A stretch of DNA of 64,000 bases from Stenotrophomonas sp. NA06056 (lineage in GTDB: Bacteria > Pseudomonadota > Gammaproteobacteria > Xanthomonadales > Xanthomonadaceae). The DNA lies in NCBI RefSeq assembly GCF_013364355.1, contig NZ_CP054931.1, positions 1,612,001-1,676,000 on the forward strand, given 5' to 3'. Positions 1-8,637 of this stretch are shown here, one piece after another. How positions within the stretch are numbered: the stretch's first letter is position 1; every line of letters starts with the position of its first letter. The position numbers and the translations under genes are program-made. The notes beneath the pieces are model-generated. The model was not told where the DNA came from. It saw nothing but the letters and a program-made list of their open reading frames with translations, and searched no databases.

Positions 1-1
1 C

Positions 2-535
<534 letters not shown>

Positions 536-565
536 ATCTGGTGGGTGCCATGCTTGCATGGCACC

Positions 566-977
566 CCATCCACGCATGGCGAGGATCTACCGACGCGGTG
601 CGGCATCCACGCATGGCGAGGATCTACCGACGCGGTGCGGCATCCACGCATGGCGAGGATCTACCGACGCGGTGCGGCATCCACGCATGGCGAGGATCTA
701 CCGACGCGGTGCGGCATCCACGCATGGCGAGGATCTACCGACGCGGTGCGGCATCCACGCATGGCGTGGATCTACCGACGCGGTGCGGCATCCACGCATG
801 GCGAGGATCTACCGACGCGGTGCGGCATCCACGCATGGCGAGGATCTACCGACGCGGTGCGGCATCCACGCATGGCGAGGATCTACCGACGCGGTGCGGC
901 ATCCACGCATGGCGAGGATCTACCGACGCGGTGCGGCATCCACGCATGGCGTGGATCTACCGATGCGGTGTGGCATC
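566..977 (-). repeat. Tandem array of 11 SMAG-like palindromic units, 37-bp period
   Basis: The core CACGCATGGC recurs at 571, 608, 645, 682, 719, 756, 793, 830, 867, 904 and 941, exactly 37 bp apart. Each unit reads ATCCACGCATGGCG followed by AGGATCTAC or TGGATCTAC. On the minus strand this is GTAGATCC..CGCCATGCGTGGAT, the form of an S. maltophilia SMAG palindrome. Only the units at 756 and 941 keep the T that makes both arms pair fully; the others carry one arm mismatch. The last unit degenerates after about 977. The open frames through this array are periodic artefacts, not genes. Confidence 0.93.
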
Positions 978-1026
978 CCGGCGCCGGGGACTTGGATCCG
1001 CCGTGCGGGACGTTTGGGGCTCTACA

Positions 1027-1049
1027 GTAGATCCACGCCATGCGTGGAT
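1027..1049 (+). repeat. Single SMAG palindrome
   Basis: GTAG is followed directly by ATCCACGC-CAT-GCGTGGAT, a perfect 8-bp inverted repeat with a 3-base loop. It faces the opposite way to the tandem array 50 bp away and lies just downstream of the minus-strand SH3-like gene. It may also serve as a hairpin at the 3' end of that transcript. Confidence 0.88.
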
Positions 1050-1060
1050 AGCGCAATCCA

Positions 1061-1411
1061 TCAACCCGCAACGCGCAGCTTCTCCAGCGGCACCCAACCC
1101 GCCTCCCCATTCTCCGGCACACACCACGCCCAACCATTGAGCGTGCGCACGCCGCGCAATGGCTGGCCCGGGTCCACATCCAGTTCCCGCGCGCAGTAGT
1201 CCTCCGTGGCGAATGCGCCACCCTGCGCATCGCGACCGATCACTGGCGCCGGCACGAACCCCGGCTGCTGCCCCTTGGCCTCGCACAGAAACCAATCGTC
1301 CCAGCCCTCGGGCCCCTCATAACGCTCGCCTACCACCAGTGCCTGTCCACGGAGCAGGGTGATCGGGTGTGGGAATTCGCTGCGGTGCGCAGCCGTCACG
1401 ATGTAGTTCAT
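1061..1411 (-). CDS. SH3-like domain protein
   Basis: A 116-residue soluble protein without signal peptide. The start MNYIVTAAHR (ATG at 1409-1411) was chosen over far-upstream starts because the longer frame runs through the azoR terminator and azoR itself. The sequence shows spaced aromatic and glycine residues typical of small SH3-like beta barrels (LVVGERYEGPEGWDDWFLC, GQQPGFVPAPV, GWAWCVPENGEAGWVP), arranged as about two SH3-like repeats. Function is unknown; such domains often mediate binding. Its end lies beside the SMAG palindromes. Confidence 0.75.
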   Translation of the reverse strand: MNYIVTAAHRSEFPHPITLLRGQALVVGERYEGPEGWDDWFLCEAKGQQPGFVPAPVIGRDAQGGAFATEDYCARELDVDPGQPLRGVRTLNGWAWCVPENGEAGWVPLEKLRVAG

Positions 1412-1424
1412 CGCACCATGGTGG

Positions 1425-1457
1425 CAAAAAAAGACGGCCCTGCAAGAAGCAGGGCCG
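1425..1457 (-). terminator. Intrinsic terminator of azoR
   Basis: Read on the minus strand: a 9-bp perfect stem (CGGCCCTGC/GCAGGGCCG) with a 5-base loop, followed within two bases by a run of seven T. It lies about 90 bp past the azoR stop codon and just before the SH3-like gene on the same strand, so the two genes are probably separate transcripts. Confidence 0.88.
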
Positions 1458-1547
1458 CCAGGGTAGGGTGGGCCGGGATGGGGGAGGGAATCCCGGCCCG
1501 CGTTCAGCGCCCAGACGAGGGAGAGAGGCGCCGAACGCTGGAACGCG

Positions 1548-2135
1548 TTACGCCGCAGCCACTTCCGCCGTTTCATGCGACGGCAGCGCTGCCAGTGCAC
1601 CGGCAATCGCGTCTTCGCGATGCTGCGGTGAATAGGCGATGCCCTCGGCACGCACGAACTCGATGTCGTTGATGCCCCAGAAGGCGAACGTCTGGCGCAG
1701 GAAGGGCTCCTGGAAGTCCGCCGGCGAATCGGTGTAGATGCCGCCACGGCTGCTGACCACGATCACCCGCTTGCCACCGGCCAGGCCCACCGGGCCGTTC
1801 TCGGTGTACTTGAAGGTGCGCCCAGCCACCGCCACGCGGTCGATCCAGGCCTTCAGGGTGGAGGGCACGCTGAAGTTGTACATCGGCGCGCCGATCACCA
1901 CGATGTCAGCCGCGAGGAACTGCTCGAGCACCTGTTCAGCATCGGCCGCTTCAGCGGCGTCGGTCTTGGCCAGCGAACCACTGCGCAGATGCGGTACCGG
2001 ATTGGCGTCAAGATCGCGATAATCAACCTGCAGGCCGTCGATCTGCTGCTTGAACTGGGCCACCACGGCGGCGGTCAGGTGGCGGGAGACGGAGTTGTCG
2101 CCAAGCACGCTGGCGTCGATGTGCAGAAGCTTCAT
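1548..2135 (-). CDS. azoR: FMN-dependent NADH-azoreductase
   Basis: A cytoplasmic flavodoxin-fold reductase of 195 residues, close to the usual 200. It reduces quinones and azo bonds with NADH through FMN. The start MKLLHIDASV at 2135 gives the family N-terminus; the frame continues upstream but without family-like sequence. Motifs include DASVLGDNSVSRHL (phosphate-binding region), IGAPMYNFSVPSTLKAWIDR (the strongly conserved FMN site), and VVSSRGGIY. It is transcribed divergently from a LysR-type regulator 122 bp away, the classic layout for a regulator controlling its neighbour in response to electrophilic or quinone stress. This control is inferred. Confidence 0.93.
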   Translation of the reverse strand: MKLLHIDASVLGDNSVSRHLTAAVVAQFKQQIDGLQVDYRDLDANPVPHLRSGSLAKTDAAEAADAEQVLEQFLAADIVVIGAPMYNFSVPSTLKAWIDRVAVAGRTFKYTENGPVGLAGGKRVIVVSSRGGIYTDSPADFQEPFLRQTFAFWGINDIEFVRAEGIAYSPQHREDAIAGALAALPSHETAEVAAA

Positions 2136-2257
2136 GGCAGTACCTATGTTCGGGAGAGGTGGCGGGCTTGCCGCCGACGGAGAGAACGATAGGTTGTTGC
2201 AAGGGCGGGATAAAGGTGGTTGAATGCCACGTATTGTTCTACTAATGGAACTCGGGT

Positions 2258-3250
2258 ATGCATGACCTGAATGATCTGTACTACTTTGCGATGGTGGTCG
2301 ACCACGGCGGTTTCGCCGCCGCCGAGCGCGCACTGGGCATCCCCAAGTCGCGCCTGAGCCGCCGCATCAGCCAGCTGGAAACCGACCTGGGCGTGCGCCT
2401 GCTGCAGCGCTCCACGCGGCGCTTTGCCGTTACCGACGTCGGCACCAGCGTGCACCGCCACGCCCAGACCATGCTGGCCGAGGCCCAAGCCGCGCGCGAG
2501 GTGGTGGACCGCCTCAGCGCAGAGCCGCGCGGCCTGGTGCGCGCCAGCGTGCCGGTCTCGCTGGCGCAGATGCAGCTGCCCAAGCTGCTGCCCAAGTTCC
2601 TGGAGCAGTACCCGAAGGTGCGGCTGCAGCTGAACATCAGCAACCGCCGCGTGGACATCATCAACGAAGGCTACGACGTGGCCCTGCGCGTGCGTTCGCG
2701 CCTGGACGACGACGGCAGCCTGGTGATGCGCAGCTTCGGCCAGGTGCAGGAACTGCTGGTGGCCAGCCCGAAGTACCTGGACCGCGCCGGCCGCCCGAAA
2801 GATCCGGAAGAACTGGCCAACCACGTCACCCTGAGCATCAGCGAAGACGAGGCGCGCCAGCGCTGGGAGCTGCACGGACCGGAAGGCGCCGTGCGCCGGG
2901 TAGACCTGCAGCCGCGCGTGGCCGGTTTCGACTTCCCGCTGCTGCAGAGCATGGTGAAGGACGGCTTCGGCATCACCATGCTGCCGGAAACCGTCTGCGC
3001 CGATGCCGTGCGCAATGGCGAGCTGGAAGTAGTGCTGCCGGACTGGTCGCTGCCGCAGGGCGTGTGCCATGCCGTGTTCGCCTCGCGCCGCGGCCTGCTG
3101 CCGGCGGTGCGGGTGTTCATCGACTTCCTGGCCGAGCACCTGCCGCCGCAGCTGGAGGCCTCGCGCCTGGATTGCGGTGGCGCCTGCGAAAAGGCCAAGG
3201 AGCGCATCAAGGCCAGTGCGCTGGGTGCGTTGGCGGTGGACGCGGGCTGA
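2258..3250 (+). CDS. LysR-type transcriptional regulator
   Basis: A 330-residue DNA-binding regulator. The N-terminal winged helix-turn-helix is at about residues 1-60 (LNDLYYFAMVVDHGGFAAAERALGIPKSRLSRRISQLE), and the rest is the periplasmic-binding-protein-like effector domain. It is divergent from azoR; the shared 122-bp region contains TTGTTCTACTA, compatible with a LysR T-N11-A half, but this is weak evidence. The likely role is control of azoR and itself. The C-terminus has an extra cysteine-containing tail (DCGGACEKAKER), which could be species specific or redox related; that is speculation. Confidence 0.9.
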   Translation: MHDLNDLYYFAMVVDHGGFAAAERALGIPKSRLSRRISQLETDLGVRLLQRSTRRFAVTDVGTSVHRHAQTMLAEAQAAREVVDRLSAEPRGLVRASVPVSLAQMQLPKLLPKFLEQYPKVRLQLNISNRRVDIINEGYDVALRVRSRLDDDGSLVMRSFGQVQELLVASPKYLDRAGRPKDPEELANHVTLSISEDEARQRWELHGPEGAVRRVDLQPRVAGFDFPLLQSMVKDGFGITMLPETVCADAVRNGELEVVLPDWSLPQGVCHAVFASRRGLLPAVRVFIDFLAEHLPPQLEASRLDCGGACEKAKERIKASALGALAVDAG

Positions 3251-3335
3251 GGCCGAGATCCGATGGAACGACGGTCTTGGGCAAATCGCCCAGCCGTGCG
3301 AGAATGCGTGCCCGGCCAGCAGGCTGGGCCGATAC

Positions 3336-3425
3336 GGAGAGATGGCCGAGCGGTTTAAGGCACCGGTCTTGAAAACCGGCGAAGGGTTAAACCTTCCGTG
3401 GGTTCGAATCCCACTCTCTCCGCCA
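3336..3425 (+). tRNA. tRNA-Ser(UGA)
   Basis: A 90-base class II tRNA with encoded CCA. The acceptor stem GGAGAGA pairs with TCTCTCC. The anticodon loop CTTGAAA has TGA as anticodon. A long variable arm follows, then the T-loop GGTTCGAATCC. These identify tRNA-Ser reading UCA and related codons. A terminator hairpin follows within 10 bases. Confidence 0.97.
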
Positions 3426-3433
3426 AGAATGCA

Positions 3434-3455
3434 AAAACGCCCCGAAAGGGGCGTT
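3434..3455 (+). terminator. Terminator after tRNA-Ser
   Basis: The stem ACGCCCC-GAAA-GGGGCGT is followed by TTT, immediately downstream of the tRNA CCA end. Confidence 0.88.
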
Positions 3456-3484
3456 TGCATTTGTGCGGCAACGAAAAAGTGCGG

Positions 3485-3955
3485 TCAAAACGCAGGCTCG
3501 ATCACCGGAGAAGAATCAACTGTCGGGTAGGAAAGTCGATACTTCCGCGTGGTGTCCGCATCCACCAGGATCTCGATGGAGCGTCGCCTGGCCATTGCGG
3601 CCTTGGTAACGCCCAGCGCGCACAAGCCCGTGGCTTCCAGCACAGTCGCAGTCATCAGATGCCGCCCCGGCTTCAACGCAAACGTCACCGTTTCAGCAGT
3701 GTTGAGGTGAGCGGCCATTCTTTCGTCAACCATGACGCCCACGGCGCACTTTCCGTTGATCGCACCTACGTCGCGTGTCACCACGACATTGCCGGTTGAA
3801 GGCCCCTGATCAGCAAGTGCGAATACCCGTTCAGTGGGCACCGGTCTGACGTCCGCCGCCTCGGGTTGTCGGGTGGGTAAGGCACAACTCGCGGCCAGTA
3901 GTGGAACGGAGCACATCGTGATGCGCATGATGATCTTGACGGTTCTGCGATACAT
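3485..3955 (-). CDS. Small exported lipoprotein, unknown function
   Basis: A 156-residue lipoprotein. The start MYRRT at 3955 is supported by GGGAGGG seven bases upstream. The N-terminus has a basic region, a hydrophobic core and the lipobox LAASC, so it should be anchored by an N-terminal lipid. The mature part contains RPVPTERVF, a VTRD strand, C-x-VGVMVDE and a LKPGRH turn. It resembles the lipoprotein at 13574-13999, which has KPVPSERVY, ISRD and VVPGAY in the same order. The two are paralogs of a small beta-rich family, possibly DUF2846-like. It lies next to an effector-immunity pair but is not obviously part of it. Confidence 0.72.
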   Translation of the reverse strand: MYRRTVKIIMRITMCSVPLLAASCALPTRQPEAADVRPVPTERVFALADQGPSTGNVVVTRDVGAINGKCAVGVMVDERMAAHLNTAETVTFALKPGRHLMTATVLEATGLCALGVTKAAMARRRSIEILVDADTTRKYRLSYPTVDSSPVIEPAF

Positions 3956-4174
3956 GCTTCCCTCCCTGTAGGAAAAAATGTTCCAGCGCGACAGCATGGT
4001 CTGTTGGCGCGACTTTACAGGAAGCGGGAGTGACCTCGTCCATGGCTCTGCCGGGACGTCGGCTTTCGCCCGCAGGTCGCCACAAGTAGCTCTGAATCTG
4101 TCTATCAGATGGGCGTTTCGCTGATGAATTCTGCGAGGGGACTACTGACCCACACCACCGTCGATTGGCTGCGT

Positions 4175-5659
4175 TTAGCCCGTGCGCATCGCGGCCCGCG
4201 TCTGCTCCTGGGCGTGATCGTGCTGGGCAACTTGCTGTGCCTGCGAATGTTGTTCGACCTTGGCAAGCGAATGCTCTACGGGCGTATTGATCGCCTCGCT
4301 GATCGCCACCGACGCCCGCAGGTGCGCCGGGTTGTCGAGCTCGCCCTGTACAGCGAACATGCGTGGGCTCGAGCCGTTGGCAGGCGGGTTGCCCAGCACG
4401 ACGTGATCGACACGCTCCAGGCCATTGCTCTTGGCGGTCGCCAGGAGGCTGGCCGTTACCCGCTCACTGGTTTCGTCGAAGCTGCGCCCGTGCTTGGCGT
4501 CCACGGCCGATACGCCATCGCGGATCTGCTGGTAGAGCGAATGGTCAGGGTGGCCTTCCTTCCTGGGATCCAGATGTGCCTTGTCCAAGGTGGATTCGAT
4601 GCTTTGCTGCAACGGGCTCTTGGGAGAGAAGCCCGGATTGCTCAGGGAAGGCGAGCCCTTGTCGGTTACGTCCTGGATCAGTCGCTCGCCGGGTTTGAGC
4701 GCATTGCGGGCCTGTTGCCCCGCTTCGGCCTCGCGGCGAGCGTAGGCGCCCGCGTCCTCGGTGCCGCGCAGATAGTTGACGCCATCACGCAGAAGTCCGG
4801 GGCCGCCGCCGACAAGCACCGTCGCTCCCACACGCAGTTGATGGATATCGTTACGGTACTCGGCGATTCTGCGCAGGTCTTCAGGATCTTTGACCCGGGC
4901 GTTGGGGTCGTCCAGCACAGAGTGCGCCACCCCCTTGTCGGTCATGTGGTCAAGGAAGTGAACCAATCGATGGGAGTCGCCCAACTGCACAGCCACGGCG
5001 GCGGAGATCGCGTGGCCGCTCCTCAATCCGGGCGCCATGAGGGACGCGACGCGCTGGCCCTGCTCGGCAGTGCGCAGAGCCTCCAGTTCCTTGGGAAGCG
5101 CGTACATCTCCACCTTGCCGTAGTGCGGGCCACCTGCACTGACCAGATCGCCTGCCATCACGTGGTTGGTGAAGGGGGCCGCATTGGCAGGTTGTCCTTC
5201 GGGTATGCGGTAGGCCAACCCGGCGGCGCCATACGGATTGAAGGCGTCGCCGGGGAGGTTGTAGTGGTGTGCGGTGATCTGGGAATGTGCGCCGCCCAAG
5301 GAGTGGCCGGTGACGTGTACTGGTCCAGATCCCCGTTCTTCAGCCAGCTTGATTGCTTGCTTGGTCAGCGCGAGAGCGTCGCTGAGTTGAGCGTTGATTC
5401 TGGCGGTGACCATTGCAGCATCGACGCCGCCATCAAGCATGGCCTGACGGTCAAACTCGGTGCCTCGATGGGCGACGATGATTTCGTTGGTTTCCAGGTT
5501 CTGATAGACGGCACCTTGGTAACCGGTGGCGGAATCCCTCCGGGCCAACACCTCGTACTCCACTCCGTTGATGATGGTTCGTTCAGGTTCGTCTGGATTG
5601 CTTTTGTTAGGTAATTTGTATGCGTTGTCCGCAATGGCGGCGCTGGTGATCGGGTTCAT
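4175..5659 (-). CDS. T4SS lipase effector with XVIPCD (X-Tfe)
   Basis: A 494-residue predicted antibacterial phospholipase. The N-terminal half is a class 3 lipase fold: HRGTEF oxyanion region near residue 65, nucleophile elbow GHSLGG with Ser120, a likely catalytic Asp in VMAGDLVS and a His in the following helix region. There is no signal peptide. The last 130 or so residues form the Xanthomonas VirD4-interacting domain: HPDHSLYQQI, VDAKHGRSFDETSERVTA, RVDHVVLG, MFAVQGELDNPAHLRASV and TPVEHSL, then a Gln/His-rich tail. That domain is the known secretion signal for X-T4SS substrates. Its start overlaps the stop of the upstream lipoprotein gene by four bases (ATGA), as expected for an effector-immunity pair. 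It lies 27 kb from the virD4 gene. Confidence 0.92.
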   Translation of the reverse strand: MNPITSAAIADNAYKLPNKSNPDEPERTIINGVEYEVLARRDSATGYQGAVYQNLETNEIIVAHRGTEFDRQAMLDGGVDAAMVTARINAQLSDALALTKQAIKLAEERGSGPVHVTGHSLGGAHSQITAHHYNLPGDAFNPYGAAGLAYRIPEGQPANAAPFTNHVMAGDLVSAGGPHYGKVEMYALPKELEALRTAEQGQRVASLMAPGLRSGHAISAAVAVQLGDSHRLVHFLDHMTDKGVAHSVLDDPNARVKDPEDLRRIAEYRNDIHQLRVGATVLVGGGPGLLRDGVNYLRGTEDAGAYARREAEAGQQARNALKPGERLIQDVTDKGSPSLSNPGFSPKSPLQQSIESTLDKAHLDPRKEGHPDHSLYQQIRDGVSAVDAKHGRSFDETSERVTASLLATAKSNGLERVDHVVLGNPPANGSSPRMFAVQGELDNPAHLRASVAISEAINTPVEHSLAKVEQHSQAQQVAQHDHAQEQTRAAMRTG

Positions 5660-6294
5660 AAGGCCTCTCCTTCAATCCTTTGGGAGATATCTATAGGGAA
5701 GTAACTTTGACGGTCGGTCGCTGGGAGTTTTTCGAACATGGTTTGAGACAGTGTCCATGCCCATTCAGGGTTCTGCCCGGGAATCCTGGGGGTCAACACC
5801 TTTTCCACATATGTGGTAGAGCCTCTGTCACCTTCGATCTTTCGAACCGGAGCCGAGGCTGCAGCGTTGATCCTGCGCTCTTCTATTGCAAAGGTGAAAG
5901 ACGTTTTCACCAGGCTTGGACTCCAGGTGCAAGGACCGCGGCCATAGTAGTCAGCAATCGCCATCCCATCCTTGAACACTGTGGTGGTGAACTCGGTCTC
6001 GCTGATGCGTTGTACCGGGAACTCAACCGATTGCTGCTGCGGGGCGTACTGCACACCTTCGTAATTGTTGATGGGCGGGAGGCAGAGTGGGTCAATCTCG
6101 TATGAGACGAAGACCTTGGGAATGGGGACATCCACAGGTGCATCGTTGACACGGATCACAATCGGCAACGCGTCCTTGGGTGCGGGATTCTCGCGGTAAA
6201 CCGGATATGAGCGTTCCTTTTGGCATCCTGCAGAGGCCAGTGTAATCAACGTGATCAGCGCAACATGAGGAAGGGCGGGGATAAATTTCAGCAT
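5656..6294 (-). CDS. Lipoprotein, predicted immunity to the adjacent lipase effector (X-Tfi)
   Basis: A 212-residue lipoprotein with signal sequence and lipobox ASAGC near residue 24, so it should sit in the periplasm, where a T4SS lipase from a sister cell would act. It shares IADYYGRGPCTW with the lipoprotein at 53571-54224 (DEDYYGRGVCTW), and that gene is also paired with a lipase effector. The shared motif and identical gene order, with a four-base overlap upstream of the effector, support an immunity role. Function is inferred; only the lipoprotein nature is directly visible. Confidence 0.82.
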   Translation of the reverse strand: MLKFIPALPHVALITLITLASAGCQKERSYPVYRENPAPKDALPIVIRVNDAPVDVPIPKVFVSYEIDPLCLPPINNYEGVQYAPQQQSVEFPVQRISETEFTTTVFKDGMAIADYYGRGPCTWSPSLVKTSFTFAIEERRINAAASAPVRKIEGDRGSTTYVEKVLTPRIPGQNPEWAWTLSQTMFEKLPATDRQSYFPIDISQRIEGEAL

Positions 6295-6944
6295 GATCGG
6301 TCCATGTCGCTGATTGAGGTGCTGCGGGAGTGCGCCTGCACAGGGCTACTACGGAGCATCGTTGTCGATGCGTGAAGCAGCAGATAGGGCCGCCCTGATC
6401 GTTGCCCCGTTGGGCATTGAATTCGGTCATGGGAGGTCGTGTCATGCCGGGCATTTTGGGGCAGATGCGACAGCGTGCGCCTTGCGGAACGCACGATCCC
6501 ATAGTCTCTATCCTTGCGGCTCCGTGATGCGGAGCCTTGCGTGATCGCGTTCACCGGCGCTCCATTGCTCTGTGTCATCTGACTATACGGCCCGCTTCAG
6601 CTGGGCTCCACGGTCTCGGCTCTTCACGCCACGGTAAGAGCGCTGGATCACACGTTCAGAATGCCTCACCCCATGGCAATTTTCCGATGACGGCGCAGAG
6701 GGTTGAGATGTGGGAGCCTTCGGCGCCATCCGGGTGCCCACGGCAATGCGTACCGGCAGACGTTGGCCCATTCGATCATCATGCGGTGTCTCTTCACCAG
6801 CGTTGTGCCTCGCTTGCTGGCGGCGTGGCCTTGTCGCAGACTTCGTGCGCTTGGCGGTCTTGGACAGGACGTCCGTGAGTTGGGGGGAGAGCCCACCTGT
6901 CGCAGCGACCAGCGAGCGGTCGCTGACGAGTCAAGAGCGTTGGG
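6295..6944. other. 650 bp without a convincing gene; possible decayed mobile DNA
   Basis: Several overlapping short frames exist on both strands but none has a clear start, ribosome site or family pattern. The minus frame around 6666-6896 contains KRHRMMIEWANVCRYA, which faintly recalls the C-terminal end of phage-type integrases; this is too short to call. The stretch probably represents degraded accessory DNA between the effector pair and the next gene. Confidence 0.45.
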
Positions 6945-7394
6945 TCAGGCTGCTTGAACCTTCCGCGCCCTGAGGAGCCGCGCCGTAACCAGGCCCAGAG
7001 CTACCAGACCTGAGGCAATGGCCAGCCATAGCATCAGAAGCGAATTGTCAGTATCTCCAGTGGCCACCGCCACGGACGGATCGTGGAGGTAGTAGCGGAT
7101 ATCAATCTCCTCGGCTTCGTCGGAAGCACGCATCTGATTGCCCAGGCTGTTGGATACTGCAATCTTCTCCACCCGCTCCTGGCCGTCTTCAGTTTCGAAC
7201 TCGACATTCAGGACGAAATTGTTCTCTCGACCCTTTCGCTCATCCCAGGTGACTTCGGTTACCAGGCCCACGGCATCCCGCCCGTCGAGTCCGTCGGTGA
7301 GGGCATGGCGATGATGGTCTTTGTAGGCCACCACGGAAAGTGCGATAGCCACACCCGCGGCAACGAGAATGTTGCGCCAAGAAGTGAAATTCAC
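6945..7394 (-). CDS. Two-TM membrane protein, DUF3592-like
   Basis: A 149-residue protein starting with GTG. One hydrophobic segment lies at residues 8-24 and another at about 118-142; between them is a polar beta-rich domain (LVTEVTWDERKG, LNVEFETEDGQE, DIRYYLHDPSVA) expected outside the cytoplasm. This architecture fits DUF3592-type membrane proteins of unknown function. The C-terminus is basic (RLLRARK), suggesting a cytoplasmic end. No operon partner is apparent. Confidence 0.6.
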   Translation of the reverse strand: MNFTSWRNILVAAGVAIALSVVAYKDHHRHALTDGLDGRDAVGLVTEVTWDERKGRENNFVLNVEFETEDGQERVEKIAVSNSLGNQMRASDEAEEIDIRYYLHDPSVAVATGDTDNSLLMLWLAIASGLVALGLVTARLLRARKVQAA

Positions 7395-7477
7395 GATCAG
7401 CTCCCAGTTCGACTGAAGCGGGCGACCTTACTGGCCCGCGCGATTGCGTCCAATCCAATGGGCTTGATGGGCATGGA

Positions 7478-8161
7478 GTGCGCGCGCCACTTGGCGGCCA
7501 GTTAGCCCTTGCAGTGGAAGCGTTTTCCGCCGGAATCCACGACGCCCGGACGGATCGAATCGCCGAGCGCGCATGGGGCAGATTGCGTCGATCTGCGCAT
7601 TGGTGGCAGGTATGCCGGGAAACACTCGAGCAACTGAAGTATGTTGAAGGGATCGAGGAGCTGGAAATTCCTTATTCGGTTTCGGTGGAAGATCCGCGCG
7701 CGCAAGGTACTACGATCACGCTATCGAGGGATAAGCGTACGTTGGAAGCCGACCTACACAAGGCGATGGGGCATAATCTCTGGATCTTCGGGCCAGAGTT
7801 CACTTTGTTCTCCTCCAACACGACGCTGAAGCGAATTATTGAAGAGTTTCTTGATAAAAAGTACGCAGGTAGAAGCACCTCGGATCGTCCTGATCTGATG
7901 CTGCAGCAGAACTTTTTCGGAGAGTACCTGTTGATCGAGTTCAAGCGTCCTTCGCATGCTCTGACCATCGGTGACTACCAGCAGGCGACCGGCTACAGGC
8001 ATCACTTGGTGCCGTTTACTCCCAAGCGGATCCGGGTGTTTGTGATTGGCGGAGATCGAGGGGAATTCCCTACGGCTCATCTAGAACCCGATGTTGTAGG
8101 TACATCTTTCTTGGATGTGATCTCGATGGCTCGGACACAGTTGGAGTGGAAGCTTAAGTAG
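7478..8161 (+). CDS. PD-(D/E)XK nuclease-like C-terminal domain, probably a truncated gene
   Basis: A 227-residue frame. Residues from about 95 onward show a coherent domain: LHKAMGHNLWIFGPEF, then SDRPDLMLQQ and LLIEFKRPS. The spaced D and ExK residues form a PD-(D/E)XK nuclease core, as in Shedu/DUF4263-type proteins and in the C-terminal ends of large HSP90-like ATPase defence proteins. Both those families are longer at the N-terminus. The first 40 residues here look like unrelated read-through (many Arg, no domain), and no good ribosome site precedes the start, so the gene is probably a 3' remnant. Lower GC than its neighbours suggests transfer. Confidence 0.55.
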   Translation: MRAPLGGQLALAVEAFSAGIHDARTDRIAERAWGRLRRSAHWWQVCRETLEQLKYVEGIEELEIPYSVSVEDPRAQGTTITLSRDKRTLEADLHKAMGHNLWIFGPEFTLFSSNTTLKRIIEEFLDKKYAGRSTSDRPDLMLQQNFFGEYLLIEFKRPSHALTIGDYQQATGYRHHLVPFTPKRIRVFVIGGDRGEFPTAHLEPDVVGTSFLDVISMARTQLEWKLK

Positions 8162-8299
8162 TGGTCAATCTCGACGAGCCCGTGCACCTGAACGGCGATC
8201 GGCGGCTAGTACCGCTGATCGCTACTGTGCCCTATTAAGCTATCTAGGCATCTCGCCACGCATATCCAGCGCCCGGCCGATAGGCGTCAGCATTGATGT

Positions 8300-8590
8300 T
8301 GCACCAGGCGCCCTTATGGACGTTCGTGTAATCAAGGCGCTGACCATCGTCGACGATGCCACGCAAGAGGCGGTGGCGGTCGTGGTCGAGCGGGCTCCGG
8401 CTACGGCGTGGCACGGGTGCTGGACCGGCTGGCACTGACGCGAGGCCTGCCGCAGTTGATCCGGACCAACAACGGCAAGGAGTTCTGCGGCAAGACGATG
8501 TTGGCGTGGGCCTGCGAGCTGCATCCGGTTCAGATTGGTCAGGCGATTCGAAGCAGAAGCCGATGCAGAGCTTAGCTCCAGAATTGCGGA
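8300..8590 (+). pseudogene. IS3-family orfB transposase remnant
   Basis: The plus strand encodes pieces of an IS3-type DDE integrase in different frames: IKALTIVDDATQEAVAVVVE, then after a frameshift VARVLDRLALTRGLPQLIRTNNGKEF, then after another shift QKPMQS. These match the conserved order RALTVVDDFT / RGLP..IRTDNGPEF / GKPMQN. The catalytic Asp of the TDNG motif is replaced by Asn (TNNG). No terminal repeats or complete ends were found. It is inactive. Confidence 0.82.
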
Positions 8591-8637
8591 TGTTGGCTGC
8601 TGGAAAACGGCCGACGACCAAGCATGGCTGGCGGCGT

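Noticed and set aside
566..977. CRISPR array
   Set aside because: The units are contiguous 37-bp repeats with no unique spacers and no cas genes nearby; each unit is an SMAG palindrome.
3336..3455. tRNA-Ser as an attachment site for an integrated island spanning 3430-17000
   Set aside because: Accessory genes do begin right after the tRNA, but I found no integrase gene and no repeat of the tRNA 3' end further along the window.
4109..5614. 500-residue plus-strand frame opposite the lipase effector
   Set aside because: It is the antisense shadow of the lipase gene; the minus strand has the GHSLGG and XVIPCD motifs and the correct overlap with the immunity gene.
6666..6896. Phage integrase gene remnant
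   Set aside because: Only a short, weak resemblance (MMIEWAN) with no catalytic residues; not enough to annotate.
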